Source: an uncultured Oscillospiraceae bacterium
Lineage (GTDB): Bacteria > Bacillota > Clostridia > Oscillospirales > Oscillospiraceae
Assembly: GCA_934597345.1 (NCBI GenBank)
Contig: CAKTRJ010000007.1
Location: forward strand, 4,033 to 68,032
Direction of reading: 5' to 3'
Length of the DNA: 64,000 nucleotides
The stretch's first letter is position 1, and the number at the start of each line of letters is the position of its first letter. The notes under the pieces were generated by a model, which worked only from the letters and a program-made list of their open reading frames with translations, was not told the DNA's origin and did no database searches. The position numbers and the translations under genes were made by a program. Positions 17,062-26,139 of the stretch are shown here, in pieces.

Positions 17062-17973
17062 TCAGAACAGATCCAGCATATTGTCCAGATAGATCTCCTC
17101 CCGCACACGCAGGTGGTATTCCGGCTTTGTCATGTAGTAGAGCAGAAACTCCAGAACCAGTGCGCTGCCAAGGCTCCGGCCCTCGATCTTGAACTGGGAA
17201 AAGCCCATGGGCAGGTATCTATTCCGGATATCCTCCACACCGATAAAGCCGGGGTTCTCCATGGCCTTGGAAAAGCGGTAGCCGCCTGCGGCGTCGGGCG
17301 CGGTGCAGCGGTGCTCCGGGCCGTTTATCCCCAGATTCTTCCGGCTGACCGCCTCATAGCAGGCTTTTCTGTCCTTGCAGCCGAAAGCGCAGCACTCGTT
17401 GCACAGGAATTCCACCTTCGCCTTCTGCGGCCGTGTTAAGGTGTCCAGCTTGTCAAAGTCCTTATTCAGCCGGAAATCCGGCACCACATAGCGGAAGTCC
17501 TCCCGCGCAAGCTCATGGCGGAGATCCGGAAAATCCGTCAGCACCTTCGTGGTGGAGGAAACGAAGTAAAGCTGCGGATACGCCCTTTTCAAATGATCCA
17601 GCAGCAGCTCCGAATGGACGATCACGCCGTTTTGAGGACCCCGGCTCTCCGCGAACAGGCGGCACAGGGCATTGCATTTCGGGTCGGAGAGATGCTCCTG
17701 GCGCAGCAAGGAGTTGCTGAAAGTCAGCCGGGCCGGGATGCCGTATTCCCGCGTCAGGGCCAGCACCTCCCGCGGGTCATAATCGCCCGCGCCCACGCGG
17801 CCGCCGCCCCAGAGGCAGTCCTCCGGCGCACCGTACAATGAGCCGATGGCGCACCAGTCGTAGAAGTATTCCCTGTGGGCGCGGAACAGCGGCAGAAACA
17901 CTCGGTACAGCTCATAAAACTCGAACAGGCCGGAAAGATGGTAGTACGCGACGCGGGGACTTGTATCATTCAT
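17062..17973 (-). CDS. Peptidase-U32-like (UbiU/UbiV-type) protein
   Basis: 303 residues from ATG 17973. I do not recognise an exact family, but FSNSLLRQEHL, a Cys cluster FLCNECCAFGC near residues 190-200 with more Cys just after, and FSQFKIEGR near 265 resemble the U32 TIM-barrel proteins. In UbiU/V-type members four Cys bind a [4Fe-4S] cluster and support O2-independent hydroxylation. An iron-sulfur role here is inference. It is the first gene of the leftward U32-Vat-Dph6-YhaM run. Confidence 0.5.
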   Translation of the reverse strand: MNDTSPRVAYYHLSGLFEFYELYRVFLPLFRAHREYFYDWCAIGSLYGAPEDCLWGGGRVGAGDYDPREVLALTREYGIPARLTFSNSLLRQEHLSDPKCNALCRLFAESRGPQNGVIVHSELLLDHLKRAYPQLYFVSSTTKVLTDFPDLRHELAREDFRYVVPDFRLNKDFDKLDTLTRPQKAKVEFLCNECCAFGCKDRKACYEAVSRKNLGINGPEHRCTAPDAAGGYRFSKAMENPGFIGVEDIRNRYLPMGFSQFKIEGRSLGSALVLEFLLYYMTKPEYHLRVREEIYLDNMLDLF

Positions 17974-18030
17974 GGCAGAAACAGCTCCTTCTCTTTTTAG
18001 TATATCACCCCGGCAGGCCGCAGCGCAAGA

Positions 18031-18063
18031 AAAAAGAGACGCTTGCGGCAAGCGTCTCTTTTT
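18031..18063. terminator. Terminator of the sugar ABC operon
   Basis: 15-bp perfect stem (18031-18045 with 18049-18063), 3-base loop, flanked by A and T runs; works in both directions. Confidence 0.9.
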
Positions 18064-18094
18064 CTATTGAATCAGGCCGATAAAGATCCACCGG

Positions 18095-18952
18095 TCAGCC
18101 CTTGACGCTGCCCAGCGATACGCCCTCTACGATGTAGCGGGACAGGAGGAAATACATGACGAACATGGGTAGAATGGTGATGGACAGGGCCAGGAAGATC
18201 ACGCCGTAGTCGGCGCGGAAGGATTCGCCCATCAGCATCTGCACGAACATGGTCAGTGTTTTCTTGCCGGTGGAGTTGATGATCAGGCTGGGCAGGAACA
18301 GGTTGTTCCAGTTGGCTACGAACTGGAAAATGGCCTGCACCGCCAAGGCCGGCTTCATGATGGGCAGGACGATGGTGTTGAAGGTGTGGAACTCGCCGGA
18401 GCCGTCGATGCGGGCGGCCTCCACCACCTCCAGCGGCAGCGCGCCCAACAGGTACTGCCGCAGGAAGAACACCACCACCGGGGTAGTGATGGCTGGGATG
18501 ATCAGCGGCCAGTAGGTGTCGATCAGCTTCAGCTGGATCATGAATTTATAATAGCCGATGGCGAACACCTGGGTGGGCACCATCATCACCGCCAGAATAA
18601 AGCCCCATGCGGCTTTTTTCAGCTTGAAGTCGTAGGCGTGGATGCCGTAGGCCGTCAGCGCGGAGAAATAGACCGACAGCGCTGTGGCCGGTACCGTCAC
18701 CAGCAGGGAATTGAACATACTGCCCAGAGCGGTAACGCCCAGGCCGCGCTGCTTCAGGTCGAAGTTGCGAAGGTTCTCCAGCAGGTTGCTGCCGAACCAG
18801 AAGCTGATGCCGGACTTGACCTCATTGGAGGTGCGGGTACCGTTGACGAACATCAGGTAAAAGGGCAGCAAACTGATGATGCACAGGAGCACCATCACGA
18901 TGGTGCGGATGATCTTGGCACGCCGGATAGCGGCGGGGTCGTGGTGCTTCAC
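18095..18952 (-). CDS. Sugar ABC importer permease, MalG type
   Basis: 285 residues with about six membrane segments. The EAA coupling loop LEVVEAARIDGSGEFHTF is near residue 180 and the C-terminus ends VEGVSLGSVKG, as is usual for CUT1-family permeases. It overlaps the partner permease by 4 bases. No ATPase gene is in the cluster; CUT1 importers of Firmicutes usually share an MsmX-type ATPase encoded elsewhere. Confidence 0.92.
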   Translation of the reverse strand: MKHHDPAAIRRAKIIRTIVMVLLCIISLLPFYLMFVNGTRTSNEVKSGISFWFGSNLLENLRNFDLKQRGLGVTALGSMFNSLLVTVPATALSVYFSALTAYGIHAYDFKLKKAAWGFILAVMMVPTQVFAIGYYKFMIQLKLIDTYWPLIIPAITTPVVVFFLRQYLLGALPLEVVEAARIDGSGEFHTFNTIVLPIMKPALAVQAIFQFVANWNNLFLPSLIINSTGKKTLTMFVQMLMGESFRADYGVIFLALSITILPMFVMYFLLSRYIVEGVSLGSVKG

Positions 18953-19917
18953 TGTGCGTCACCTCCTGCCTGAATGTGCTTTTTGCGGGGCTGCCGCTCC
19001 TTCATAAAGAAGAACAGCAGCATGGAGATGGCCACCGTCACCAGGAACAGCAGAATGGACACCGCTGCCGCACGGCCGGTATCCGTGCTGTGCAGACGCA
19101 TGATATACATGGTAACGGTGGTGCTGGTGTCGTCGGGATAGCCGATGGTGCCGCCGTTGGTGTTGAACAGCGCGGGAATGTCATACAGCTGCAAGCCGCC
19201 GATGGCGGACGTGACCAGCGTGTACAGCAGCACCGGCTTCAGCAGCGGCAGCGTGATGCGGATGAACTTCTGCCAGGAGCTGGCGCCGTCGATGTCGGCG
19301 GCCTCGTACAGGGACTTGTTGATGCCCATCATGCCAGAGATCAGGATGAGGGACGTGTTGCCGTACCACATCCAGAACAGGATAAAGGAGATGGTCAGGC
19401 TGGTAGCCCACTTGTCGGACATGATGTTGGCCGTCTGTGCCACCCAGCCCAGCTTACGCAGGGTGGTCATCACCGGGCCGTACTGGCACAGCAGCGCGTA
19501 GAACACCATGGAAACGGAGGCCGCCGTAATGATATTGGGCATATAGGTCAGCACCTTAAACACGCCTTTGCCCTTCAATTCCACGCGGTTGTCGGTCAGC
19601 CACGCGGCCACCAGCAGGCTCATCAGGATTTGGGGCACGAAATTGCACACCCAGATCCGCATGGTGTTGCCCAGGTACAGGAGAAAGTTGGCCTTCTCCC
19701 CTTCCACCAGTCCCAGTATCTTGCCGTAGTTTTCCAATCCCGCGAACCGGGAGGTCTCCACCAGATTACGGGTGGTGTATTCAAACAGGCTGTAATAAAA
19801 CGTGCTCAGCAGCGGCCACAGGGAGAACACCAGATATACCAGGAAGAACGGCAGGATAAACCGATAGCCGTATTTGCTGTAATTGATGCCCCTGCGCTTT
19901 TGTCTCGGTACGCGCAT
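18949..19917 (-). CDS. Sugar ABC importer permease, MalF type
   Basis: 322 residues with an N-terminal membrane segment near residue 17 and about five more. The coupling loop YEAADIDGASSWQKFIRIT lies near residue 205. It forms a pair with the MalG-type protein. Neighbouring cellobiose phosphorylase, aldose epimerase and LacI genes suggest beta-glucoside or cello-oligosaccharide import. Confidence 0.92.
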   Translation of the reverse strand: MRVPRQKRRGINYSKYGYRFILPFFLVYLVFSLWPLLSTFYYSLFEYTTRNLVETSRFAGLENYGKILGLVEGEKANFLLYLGNTMRIWVCNFVPQILMSLLVAAWLTDNRVELKGKGVFKVLTYMPNIITAASVSMVFYALLCQYGPVMTTLRKLGWVAQTANIMSDKWATSLTISFILFWMWYGNTSLILISGMMGINKSLYEAADIDGASSWQKFIRITLPLLKPVLLYTLVTSAIGGLQLYDIPALFNTNGGTIGYPDDTSTTVTMYIMRLHSTDTGRAAAVSILLFLVTVAISMLLFFFMKERQPRKKHIQAGGDAQ

Positions 19918-19944
19918 GGCGGGCCTCCTTTCGGGAAATGGCCG

Positions 19945-19980
19945 CAGGACTCCCTCCCCCCACCGGGGGAGGGAGTCCTG
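19945..19980. other. Intercistronic 16-bp GC-rich hairpin
   Basis: Perfect inverted repeat (19945-19960 with 19965-19980) around a 4-base loop, between the sugar-binding-protein gene and the permease genes, without a T-run. Same arrangement as at 5384-5417. Confidence 0.7.
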
Positions 19981-19993
19981 TCGGAAAGTTGCC

Positions 19994-21319
19994 TTACTTG
20001 ACGTTCAGGTAGGAATACTTGTCATGGATGGAGGCGGCGAAATCAGACAGGGCAGCGTCCAGATCGCCGTTGGCGATGTACTGATCCACAGCGGCGGGCA
20101 GCAGCTGCTCGCAGATGACCTGATCCTCGCCCACGGCCAGCACGTTGATGCCGTCGCACTTGTCAGCGAAGAAGCCAATGATGTCCTGACCGCCGGCGGT
20201 CTTGTAGGTGCTGGTGGTGCCGGAGCCGTTGGCCTTGATGTAGTCGATGGCGGCCTTGTTGTTCACATAGTCGCCGTTGGCGGTGTTGATGTCCACCATA
20301 GAGTCGGTGTTGCAGGTGGTGTAGTAGATGATCTGGCGAGCCAGCTCCTTATCGGAGCAGTTGGCGGTAGCCGCCAGACCGGTGCCGCCCCAGTAGAAGG
20401 CCTGGGGGCCCTGGATCAGCACGGAGTTGTCGGACCAGGTGTCGGTCAGGCACCAGTAGGTGTACCAAGGGCAGCCGGTGAAGGCGATGCAGGCTTCCGT
20501 CTCCTCGCCGTCGCCGTCCTTCAGGGCGGCCCAGTCGGTGCTCCACATCTTGGTATCGAAGGTCAGACCCTCCAGCTTCTTGCTGAGCTCGAAATAGGTC
20601 TTAACGGCGTCGTCGATGACGATGTTGTCGTCGGCGTCATACCACGCGGAGGTGCGGGCGCCGTTGCAGAACACATACTTCAGGTCGTCCGCGCCGCTGA
20701 GCAGCTTCACCTTTCCGCCGCTCTGCTGGTTGACGGACTGGGAGACCTCAACGACCTTGTCCCAGGTGCTCAGCATATCCTGCAGCGCCGCGGGATCGGT
20801 GGTGCCCAGATACTTCTCGGCCAGATCGGTACGGATCTGCCAGCAGCCGGGCGTAGCCTGCCAGAACAGGGCGTAGGCGTCGCCGTTGGCGTCGCTGCCC
20901 AGCTTCAGGTTATAGTCGTACATGTTGGACATGTCATCGGCGGTGATGCCCAGGTCGGCAGCCTTCATCAGCTGGCCGGACTGGACGTACTTCTGCACAT
21001 AGCCCACTTCCAGCAGCATGATGTCGGGATACTGCTCGTTGCTGGGATCGGCCAGGATGGCGTCGATCTTATCCTGATAGATGTTGGAATCGCCCACGTT
21101 GACGATCTGGATACGGGAGACCTGATCCTCGCTCAGGTACTTGGGCAGCACCTCGTCCAGGATCTTCTGATAGTCGGTGTTCCATGTCCAGATATAGAAC
21201 GGGTCGGTGCTTGCGGCATCATCAGCGCCCTGATTGTCGCCGGGCTGCTCGGTGTTGCCGCAGGCCACAAGGCTCAGCGCCATGACCAGCGCCAGCAGCA
21301 TAGCCAAAAACTTCTTCAT
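19994..21319 (-). CDS. Sugar ABC importer solute-binding lipoprotein
   Basis: 441 residues, SBP family 1. Signal peptide with lipobox SLVACG (Cys near residue 20), then an acidic linker. Trp-rich carbohydrate-binding features include FYIWTWNTDY, ALFWQATPGCWQ and AFTGCPWYTYWCL. It is anchored outside the membrane and hands sugar to the MalFG pair. Start set by AAGGAGG before ATG. It is 60 bases downstream of the truncated LacI gene. Confidence 0.9.
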   Translation of the reverse strand: MKKFLAMLLALVMALSLVACGNTEQPGDNQGADDAASTDPFYIWTWNTDYQKILDEVLPKYLSEDQVSRIQIVNVGDSNIYQDKIDAILADPSNEQYPDIMLLEVGYVQKYVQSGQLMKAADLGITADDMSNMYDYNLKLGSDANGDAYALFWQATPGCWQIRTDLAEKYLGTTDPAALQDMLSTWDKVVEVSQSVNQQSGGKVKLLSGADDLKYVFCNGARTSAWYDADDNIVIDDAVKTYFELSKKLEGLTFDTKMWSTDWAALKDGDGEETEACIAFTGCPWYTYWCLTDTWSDNSVLIQGPQAFYWGGTGLAATANCSDKELARQIIYYTTCNTDSMVDINTANGDYVNNKAAIDYIKANGSGTTSTYKTAGGQDIIGFFADKCDGINVLAVGEDQVICEQLLPAAVDQYIANGDLDAALSDFAASIHDKYSYLNVK

Positions 21320-21379
21320 AAGCTTTTCCTCCTTAAAAATGTGTGATATACAGACTGTGCGCCTTGCACAGGTATCACC

Positions 21380-22093
21380 TTATTCGGTGCGGGGCGGGGC
21401 TATCGTTCCGCCGGGCAGAAGTGCGCCGGAGACGACGGTACGATCCATCACGGTGGTGCGGGGCTTTTCGATCAGCTCGATGAGCCGTGCGGCGGCCGTC
21501 CTGCCCAGCACGGCCGTATCCTGCCGGTAAGTGGTCAGCCGGGGGCTCATGGTCTGGGAGAGATAAATACCGTCGTACCCCGCCACGGAGATGTCGCCGG
21601 GAACGCGCAGCCCGGCAGCGGCGATGGTGTTCAGTCCGCCGATGGCGGAAAAATCATCGGGAAACAGGATACAGGTAGGGGGCTGGGGCAGCGCCAGCAG
21701 CGCCGCCGTCTCCCGGGCGCAGCGCTCCGGATCGTGATAGCGTCCGGCGCGGATGTAGTCCGGCTCCGCCTCCAGTCCCAGCGATTCCAGCGCCCGGTAA
21801 TAGGAGGTCAGGCGGTTCTGGGTAACGGCGGTATCCTCGCCATGGATGAAGGCAATGCGGCGGTGGCCAGCCTCGTACACGTGGCGCACCAGCGCCTCTG
21901 TGCCGCAGAGGTTATCGGAGGTCACGGCCAGACGGTTGTTGAACACGTGGTCGATGGTCACCAGCGGCAATCCGCTGTCCACCAGCTCCTGCACCTGCGG
22001 ATGGGTGAAGTCCACACAGGCGATGACGACCCCGTCCAGACCGCAGTAGCGGCAGTGCTGCAAATAGGTGGTAGGCTTGCCGCCCACATTGTG
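21380..22093 (-). pseudogene. LacI-family regulator, 5' half missing
   Basis: About 235 residues of the effector-binding half remain (LDGVVIACVDF, GHRRIAFIHGED, FPDDFSAIGGLN, SVAGYDGIYLSQ, TTYRQDTAVLGRTAA). The helix-turn-helix and the first part of the effector domain, roughly 100 residues, are absent. Reading upstream on the minus strand, the frame hits a stop within a few codons, after crossing into cellobiose phosphorylase sequence. So this copy cannot bind DNA as a normal LacI repressor. It lies directly upstream of the sugar importer genes it presumably once regulated. Confidence 0.85.
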
Positions 22094-22094
22094 G

Positions 22095-24260
22095 TTAAGA
22101 GATGATTACGAATGCCGCCACGGGCTGGGCTACACCGTCATCCGCGGCGTCAAAAACGGCGTGGCCGTCCGTCAGGAGATGCTGGTACCCAAGGGTGACA
22201 ACTGCCTGCTGATCCGTCTGACCGTCACCAACGAGAGCGCTGTAGAGCGCACCATATCTCTTTTCCCCTATGTGGAATTCTGCCTGTGGGACGCCATGGA
22301 TGACAGCTCCAATTTTCAGCGGAACTTCTCCATCGGCGAGGTGGAATTGGAGCCCAACGCCATCTACCATAAGACCGAGTACCGGGAGCGACGGGATCAC
22401 TACGCCGTCCTGTGGGCCGACCGGCCCTATGACGGCTTTGATACCAGCCGGGACGCTTTTATGGGAGTCTACGGCGGGCCGTCCATGCCGCAGGCGGTGA
22501 AGGACGGCGCGTGTACCGGCAGCGTGGCCCACGGCTGGGCGCCGGTAGGCGCCATGCAGTTCACCCTGTCCCTGGCCGCTGGTGCGTCCCAGTCGCTGCT
22601 GCTGGGGCTGGGCTACATTGAGAATCCGGAGAAGAGCAAGTGGGCCGCTCCCGGCGTTATCAACAAGGAAAAGGCCCACGCCATGATGGAGCGCTACCGC
22701 TCCGGTGCAGCCTTTGATGAGGCACTCTCCGCCCTGTGGGATCACTGGAGCGGCCTGTTGAGCGGCTATCGTGTCTCCACCGGCGACGAAAAGCTGGATC
22801 GCATGGTGAATATCTGGAACCAGTACCAGTGCATGGTCACCTTCAACATGAGCCGCTCCGCCAGCTATTTTGAAAGCGGCATGGGCCGGGGCATGGGCTT
22901 CCGGGATTCCTGTCAGGATCTGCTGGGCTTTGTCCACATGATCCCCCAACGGGCAAGAGAGCGCATTCTGGACATCGCCGCCACCCAGTTTCCCGACGGC
23001 AGCGCCTATCATCAGTACCAGCCCCTGACCAAGAAGGGCAATCTGGCGGTGGGCAGCGGCTTCAATGACGACCCGCTGTGGCTCATCGCCGGAACGGACG
23101 CTTACCTCCGGGAAACGGGGGACTGGAGCATTCTGAACGAACCGGTGCCCTTTGACACACAGGCCGGCACGGAGCAGCCGCTGCTGGAACATCTGCGCCG
23201 CAGCTTCCGCTATACCGCGGAGCACCTGGGCCCTCACGGTCTGCCGCTGATCGGCCGCGCCGACTGGAACGACTGCCTGAACCTGAACTGCTTCTCCGCC
23301 CACCCCGGCGAGAGCTTCCAGACCACCGGCCCAAGCGAAGGACCTGTGGCCGAGAGCGTATTCATCGCCGGTATGTTCGTGAAATACGGCCGCGCATGGG
23401 CGGATATATGCCGTCATCTGAGCATGACAGACGAAGCGGAGGACGCAGAAACCGCCATCGCCGCCGTGGAGCGCGCCGTGCTGGATGCCGGGTGGGACGG
23501 CGAGTGGTTTCGCCGCGCCTATGATGCCTTCGGTCAGCCTGTTGGCAGCCGGACATGTGAGGAGGGCCAGATCTTCATCGAGCCCCAGGGTATGTGCGTG
23601 ATGGCGGGCATCGGCGCTGCCGCCGGTCAGGCGGCGCAGGCGCTGAAGAGCGTGGAGCGGTATCTGGATACCCAATACGGTATCGTTCTGCTGCATCCGG
23701 CCTACACCCGGTATCATCTGGAGTTGGGTGAGATCACCAGCTATCCCCCCGGTTATAAGGAAAATGCCGGTATCTTCTGCCATAACAACCCGTGGATCAC
23801 CTGCGCCGAGACGGTGCTGGGACACGGCGTGCGGGCGTTTGAGGTCTATCGCAAGACCTGCCCGGCCTATATCGAGGACATCAGCGAGATCCACCGCACC
23901 GAGCCGTATGTGTACAGTCAGATGGTGGCTGGCAAGGACGCTCCTACCTTCGGTGAAGGGAAGAACAGTTGGCTCACCGGCACGGCGGCGTGGACGTTCG
24001 TCAGCATTTCCCAGGCCATTCTGGGCATACAGCCTACGCTGGAGGGCCTTGCCATCGACCCCTGTATTCCCGCGGAATGGGCAGGCTTCACCGTGGATCG
24101 CCGCTATCGCGGCGCCGTCTATCACATCACCGTGGAAAATCCCCGCCACGCGGAAAAAGGCGTCGTTTCTCTCACCATGGACGGCTCCCCCATCGCCGGA
24201 AACGTGCTGCCGCCGGCCGCACCCGGCACAGAGGTGCGGGTACACGCCGTTATGGGCTGA
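22095..24260 (+). pseudogene. GH94 cellobiose phosphorylase, N-terminus missing
   Basis: Splits cellobiose with phosphate to glucose-1-phosphate and glucose. About 720 residues remain, from [12 protein letters not shown], which in intact enzymes follows roughly 90-100 residues. The catalytic-acid region [15 protein letters not shown], typical of cellobiose rather than chitobiose phosphorylase, is intact, as are [14 protein letters not shown] and the C-terminal [14 protein letters not shown]. No credible start or ribosome site lies at the junction. The missing part includes beta-sandwich strands needed for dimerisation, so the product is probably inactive if made. Confidence 0.85.
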
Positions 24261-24282
24261 AATGAATAAATGAATAACAGAA

Positions 24283-24315
24283 CGACCCTCGCGCAGATAC
24301 TCTGCGCGAGGGTCG
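24283..24315. terminator. Bidirectional terminator between cellobiose phosphorylase and galM
   Basis: 15-bp perfect stem (24283-24297 with 24301-24315) with a 3-base loop. It serves the two converging genes. Confidence 0.8.
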
Positions 24316-24320
24316 CATCG

Positions 24321-25328
24321 TTATTTTGAGAAGGTATACACCGTGCAGTGGCGGTATACTTCGCCTTTCCGCAGCAGCGGCTGTGGGAAGCCCGGGTGAT
24401 GTAGCGCGTCCGGCGGAAACTGCGGCTCCAGACACACGGCGCAGCGGGGTTCATACGCCGCGCCGTTCTTTCCGTTCCGCCGGGACAGCCAGTTTGCCGT
24501 ATACAGCTGCACGCCGGGGGATGTAGTATCCACCGTCATGGTGATGCCGCTCCTGTCGCCCCGTAGCACCGCCGCCCGGCGCAGGCCACCGCCGTCCACG
24601 CAAAAATGATGGTCGTAGCCGTTCACCAGCCGCAGCTGCTCCTCCGGGGCGTCGATGTCCAGGCCCACTGTCTTGGCGGCGCGGAAGTCAAAGGGCGTTC
24701 CGGCCCCCGGCAGCGCCCGTCCTGTGGGCAGGCAGCCCGGCGAGGTCTCCAGATACGTCTCCGCCGCCAGCGTCAGGGTGTGCCCCATAGCCGTACCGCC
24801 GCCGTTCAGGTTGAAATAGCTGTGGTTGGTGAGACTGCACAGGGTGTCGATGTCGCTTTCGGCCTCGTACTCTATCCGCAGCGACGCGCCGGCCAGCCGG
24901 TACGTCACCGACACGTTCAGTGCGCCGGGATAGCCTTCCTCGCCGTCGGGCGACAGGCGGCGCAGCCGTACGCCGTCCGGCAGTAATTCCGCTATCCAGA
25001 TACGTTTGTCAAAGCCCCGCACGCCGCCGTGGAGGTGGTTCTCTCCGTCGTTTTTCGCCAACGGGTACGTCTTGCCGTTCAGGGTGAAGGATGCCCCGCC
25101 GATGCGGTTGCACACGCGGCCCACCGTCGCCCCGAAGCAGCCGTCGCCGCCCTCGTACTCCGGCAGGGTGTCATAGCCCAGTACCACGTCCACGCCGCCG
25201 AATACCAGCCGCCGCAGCGTTGTGCCGTAGGTAAGTACCTCCGCTGTCAGAAGCTCATTTTTCAGCGTCCAGCTCTCCACGGTCTCGCCGAGCGCTGTTA
25301 TGCCGAAAGTCTGATACATCTCCCTCAT
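24321..25328 (-). CDS. galM: Aldose 1-epimerase (galactose mutarotase)
   Basis: 335 residues. Interconverts alpha and beta anomers of free aldoses. Visible are GRVCNRIGGASF near residue 70, the His of NHLHGG, the catalytic His in TNHSYFNL near 168, and the catalytic Glu in CLEPQ near 303. In this setting it would equilibrate glucose released by cellobiose phosphorylase. It has its own ribosome site and converges on the phosphorylase gene. Confidence 0.92.
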   Translation of the reverse strand: MREMYQTFGITALGETVESWTLKNELLTAEVLTYGTTLRRLVFGGVDVVLGYDTLPEYEGGDGCFGATVGRVCNRIGGASFTLNGKTYPLAKNDGENHLHGGVRGFDKRIWIAELLPDGVRLRRLSPDGEEGYPGALNVSVTYRLAGASLRIEYEAESDIDTLCSLTNHSYFNLNGGGTAMGHTLTLAAETYLETSPGCLPTGRALPGAGTPFDFRAAKTVGLDIDAPEEQLRLVNGYDHHFCVDGGGLRRAAVLRGDRSGITMTVDTTSPGVQLYTANWLSRRNGKNGAAYEPRCAVCLEPQFPPDALHHPGFPQPLLRKGEVYRHCTVYTFSK

Positions 25329-25521
25329 CTGTGCCGCCTCCTCTCCATAGGTGCGTTTCAGCTTTTCACCCTTAGTATAATAGTCTGCATTTTGCCAAAA
25401 GGCAAGGGCAATGCGCGTAAAGACAGCCGAGCGTTGGTGCTGCCCCTGACATTAACTGGCTCTTTCTCTTCTCAAAACGATTTAGCCGTATGGCTTTCGA
25501 TCCCTGTATGATGTGACCGTC

Positions 25522-26106
25522 TCACTGTTCCGGTGACGCCGGGAACTGCCGGCCCGTGTGGTCGATGGTGTAGTCCCCCGTCAGGATCAGCTGGCTGATG
25601 GGCACCACGGTGTAGCCCTCGTTGATAAGATACTCCAGAATACGCGGCAGTGCCTCCGGCGTGTGGAGGGCCGCATTGTGGAACAGCACGATGCTCCCCG
25701 GCTGTACCTTGGACGTCACTCGCTGGTAGATGGTATCGGCATCGTAGTCCTTCCAGTCCAGGGAGTCCACATCCCACTGGATGGGCTCCATGCCCAGTGA
25801 GCGCACGGCGGAGATCACATGGTCGTCATACTCGCCGTAAGGACAGCGGATCAACGTGGGGCAGCAGCCGGTAACGGCCTTGATCTTATCACAGCTGGTC
25901 TGAATATCCGCCACGATCTGTGAGGTGCTCAGGCTGTTGTAATGGTCGTGATGGGTGGAATGGCTCATAACCTCATGGCCCGCGTCGTGGAGCGCCTTTA
26001 CCGATTCCGGGTATTTATCCACCCAGTCCCCTACCACGAAAAAGGTGGTTTTCACGTTATACTTCGCCAGAATATCAATGAGATGCTGGGTATCCTCGTT
26101 GCCCCA
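25522..26106 (-). pseudogene. Polysaccharide deacetylase, 3' part, split by island insertion
   Basis: Residues from WGNEDTQHL onward: NVKTTFFVVGDW, the metal His pair in SHSTHHDH, RCPYGEYDD, WDVDSLDWKDY and FHNAALHT, i.e. all NodB-domain motifs except the first. The first motif (SISFDAAWG) and the signal segment are 11 kb to the right at 37155-37357, same strand. Joining the two at the shared TGG-GGC codons gives an uninterrupted protein of about 260 residues, as in PdaB-type spore deacetylases. The remnant runs on directly, in frame, from the stop of the island ATPase gene. Confidence 0.9.
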
Positions 26107-26128
26107 CGGTGATGGTAAAGTGCGGCAG
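26102..26128. repeat. Left island junction (attL): CCCCACG plus inner 20-bp arm
   Basis: CCCCACG (26102-26108) followed by GTGATGGTAAAGTGCGGCAG (26109-26128). The same 7 bases recur at the right junction, and the 20-base arm is matched in inverted orientation there at 18 of 20 positions. Confidence 0.85.
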
Positions 26129-26139
26129 TTTATTGCCGC

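Noticed and set aside
22095..24245. 716-residue open frame antisense to cellobiose phosphorylase
   Set aside because: Same kind of shadow; the GH94 frame has motifs from end to end.
25522..26055. A complete small polysaccharide deacetylase starting at GTG 26055
   Set aside because: The first NodB motif and the signal segment are missing and are found 11 kb away; the GTG codon is an internal Val of the split gene.
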